Origin: Firmicutes bacterium UBA2598
GTDB lineage: Bacteria > Bacillota > PH28-bin88
Direction: 5' to 3'
Length of the DNA stretch: 6,430 bases
NCBI GenBank assembly: GCA_002339345.1
Contig: DDKM01000045.1
Location: 1 to 6,430, forward strand
Of this stretch, positions 5,549 through 6,430 are shown one piece after another. The position numbers and the translations under genes were made by a program. The notes beneath the pieces are model-generated. The model was not told the DNA's origin, searched no databases, and saw nothing but the letters and a program-made list of their open reading frames with translations. Numbering within the stretch: position 1 is the stretch's first letter; the number at the start of each line of letters is the position of its first letter.

Positions 5549-6430
5549 TCAGTCCCCGTACAATTCCACATCCACCACGGCACCTGCCGGCAAACCCTCC
5601 AGATTGAGGGGAATCACCACTTCTCCGTCCGCCTGCACCAGGGTGGAAACCAACCCGGATTTGCCCAACACCGGTATCGCCCAGGTTTCACCCTCCTCGT
5701 CCACCAACCTGACCCGCACATGTTCCTCCCGGCCGGCACCGGACGGGATGCTGCGGGTCAACCGGGCCCTGACCCGGACCGGGGAAGGTTCCCCGGTATA
5801 CCCTCCCATTTCAACCAGGGGCAATACAAGCAGCTTGCATACCACCGCCGCGGACACCGGGTGGCCCGGCAGGGCAAAATAGATCCGGCCGTCCGCCACG
5901 GCGGCTGCCGTGGGCTTACCCGGCCGTAGGGCGAGGCCGTGGAACAGCAGCCCAGGGGAACCCAATTCGTTCAGCACTTTCAGGGTATAATCCCTTGCCC
6001 CCACCGAGCTGCCGCCGGAAATCAGCACAATATCAGCCTCCGCAGCTTTATTGGTAATGGCCCTTTGTAGCACTACATGATCATCTCCCACCAACTCACA
6101 AGCAGTTACCTGGCCGCCAGCCTGCCGGATCAAGGCTTGTAACATATATGTATTGATATCCCGTACCTGGCCGGGAAGGGGGCTTTCCCCAGGTGTCACC
6201 AATTCGCTGCCGGTGGAGATCACCGCCACCCTTAAGGGCTTTCGCACTGCCACTTCCGGTTGCCCTAGGGCGGCCAGCACCCCGAGGTCAGCCGGGCGCA
6301 ACCGTCGGCCGGCTGTCAGTACCAGGGTACCCCGCGCCACGTCCTCCCCCCGCCGGATCACATTTTCCCCGGGGGCTACAGGCCTGACCACCAGGTTAGT
6401 CCTGTCATCCAGCTGCTCCGTGTATTCAAC
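5549..6430 (-). CDS. moeA: Molybdopterin molybdenumtransferase MoeA, N-terminus outside the window
   Basis: Inserts molybdate (or tungstate) into adenylyl-molybdopterin to give Moco. The frame enters from the window edge (VEYTEQLDDRTNLVVRPVAPGENV) and runs 293 residues to a TGA at 5549-5551. The expected length is about 400, so roughly 110-120 N-terminal residues, including the AMDG motif, are missing. A GTG at 6391 is internal to the conserved region and is not the start. Visible motifs are GENVIRRGEDV, AVISTGSELVTPGES, the MoCF domain signature ISGGSSVGARDYT, GLALRPGKPTAAA and FALPGHPVSA, and a C-terminal beta-barrel ending VVDVELYGD. It heads the visible Moco operon, 27 nt ahead of the moeA-PBP fusion. 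It has no PBP domain, so the operon carries two distinct MoeA proteins. Confidence 0.96.
   Translation of the reverse strand, partial: VEYTEQLDDRTNLVVRPVAPGENVIRRGEDVARGTLVLTAGRRLRPADLGVLAALGQPEVAVRKPLRVAVISTGSELVTPGESPLPGQVRDINTYMLQALIRQAGGQVTACELVGDDHVVLQRAITNKAAEADIVLISGGSSVGARDYTLKVLNELGSPGLLFHGLALRPGKPTAAAVADGRIYFALPGHPVSAAVVCKLLVLPLVEMGGYTGEPSPVRVRARLTRSIPSGAGREEHVRVRLVDEEGETWAIPVLGKSGLVSTLVQADGEVVIPLNLEGLPAGAVVDVELYGD

Overview
The window reads entirely on the minus strand. It looks like chromosome of an anaerobic, GC-rich Firmicute, probably of the Desulfotomaculum/Pelotomaculum/Moorella kind. That placement is an inference. It rests on the strong AGGAGG ribosome binding sites with frequent GTG/TTG starts, a perfect CIRCE operator on groESL, a PduL-type phosphotransacylase, and a MoeA fused to a periplasmic-binding-protein-like domain.

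In the direction of transcription (high to low coordinates) the first block is a molybdenum-cofactor (Moco) operon. It holds a moeA cut by the window edge (5549-6430), a moeA-PBP fusion (3587-5521), moaC (3063-3572) and a mog/moaB-type gene (2572-3087). Spacing is tight: 27 nt, 14 nt and a 25-nt overlap. The products cover three steps: cyclisation to cPMP (MoaC), adenylation of molybdopterin (Mog), and metal insertion (two different MoeA proteins). The operon promoter lies outside the window. No strong terminator follows mog.

The second unit is pduL (1789-2403), a stand-alone phosphate acyltransferase linking acyl-CoA and acyl-phosphate. It has its own extended -10 promoter, a 21-bp tandem repeat at the predicted transcription start, an upstream 15-bp palindrome, and a clear intrinsic terminator at 1720-1764.

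An AT-rich stretch without a convincing gene (about 1524-1719) separates it from the third unit, groES-groEL. That unit has a sigma-A-type promoter (1495-1523) and a perfect CIRCE element (1457-1483), so HrcA control is expected. groEL starts at a TTG codon and runs out of the window after 370 codons.

Several starts were moved downstream of the longest open frame because a good Shine-Dalgarno sequence sits inside the extended frame: pduL, mog, moaC and the moeA fusion. I found no RNA genes, mobile elements or CRISPR arrays. I do not see an unambiguous new system. The points most worth a second look are the paired MoeA/MoeA-PBP proteins, the repeat and palindrome around the pduL promoter, and a pair of DnaA-box nonamers at 3604-3622.
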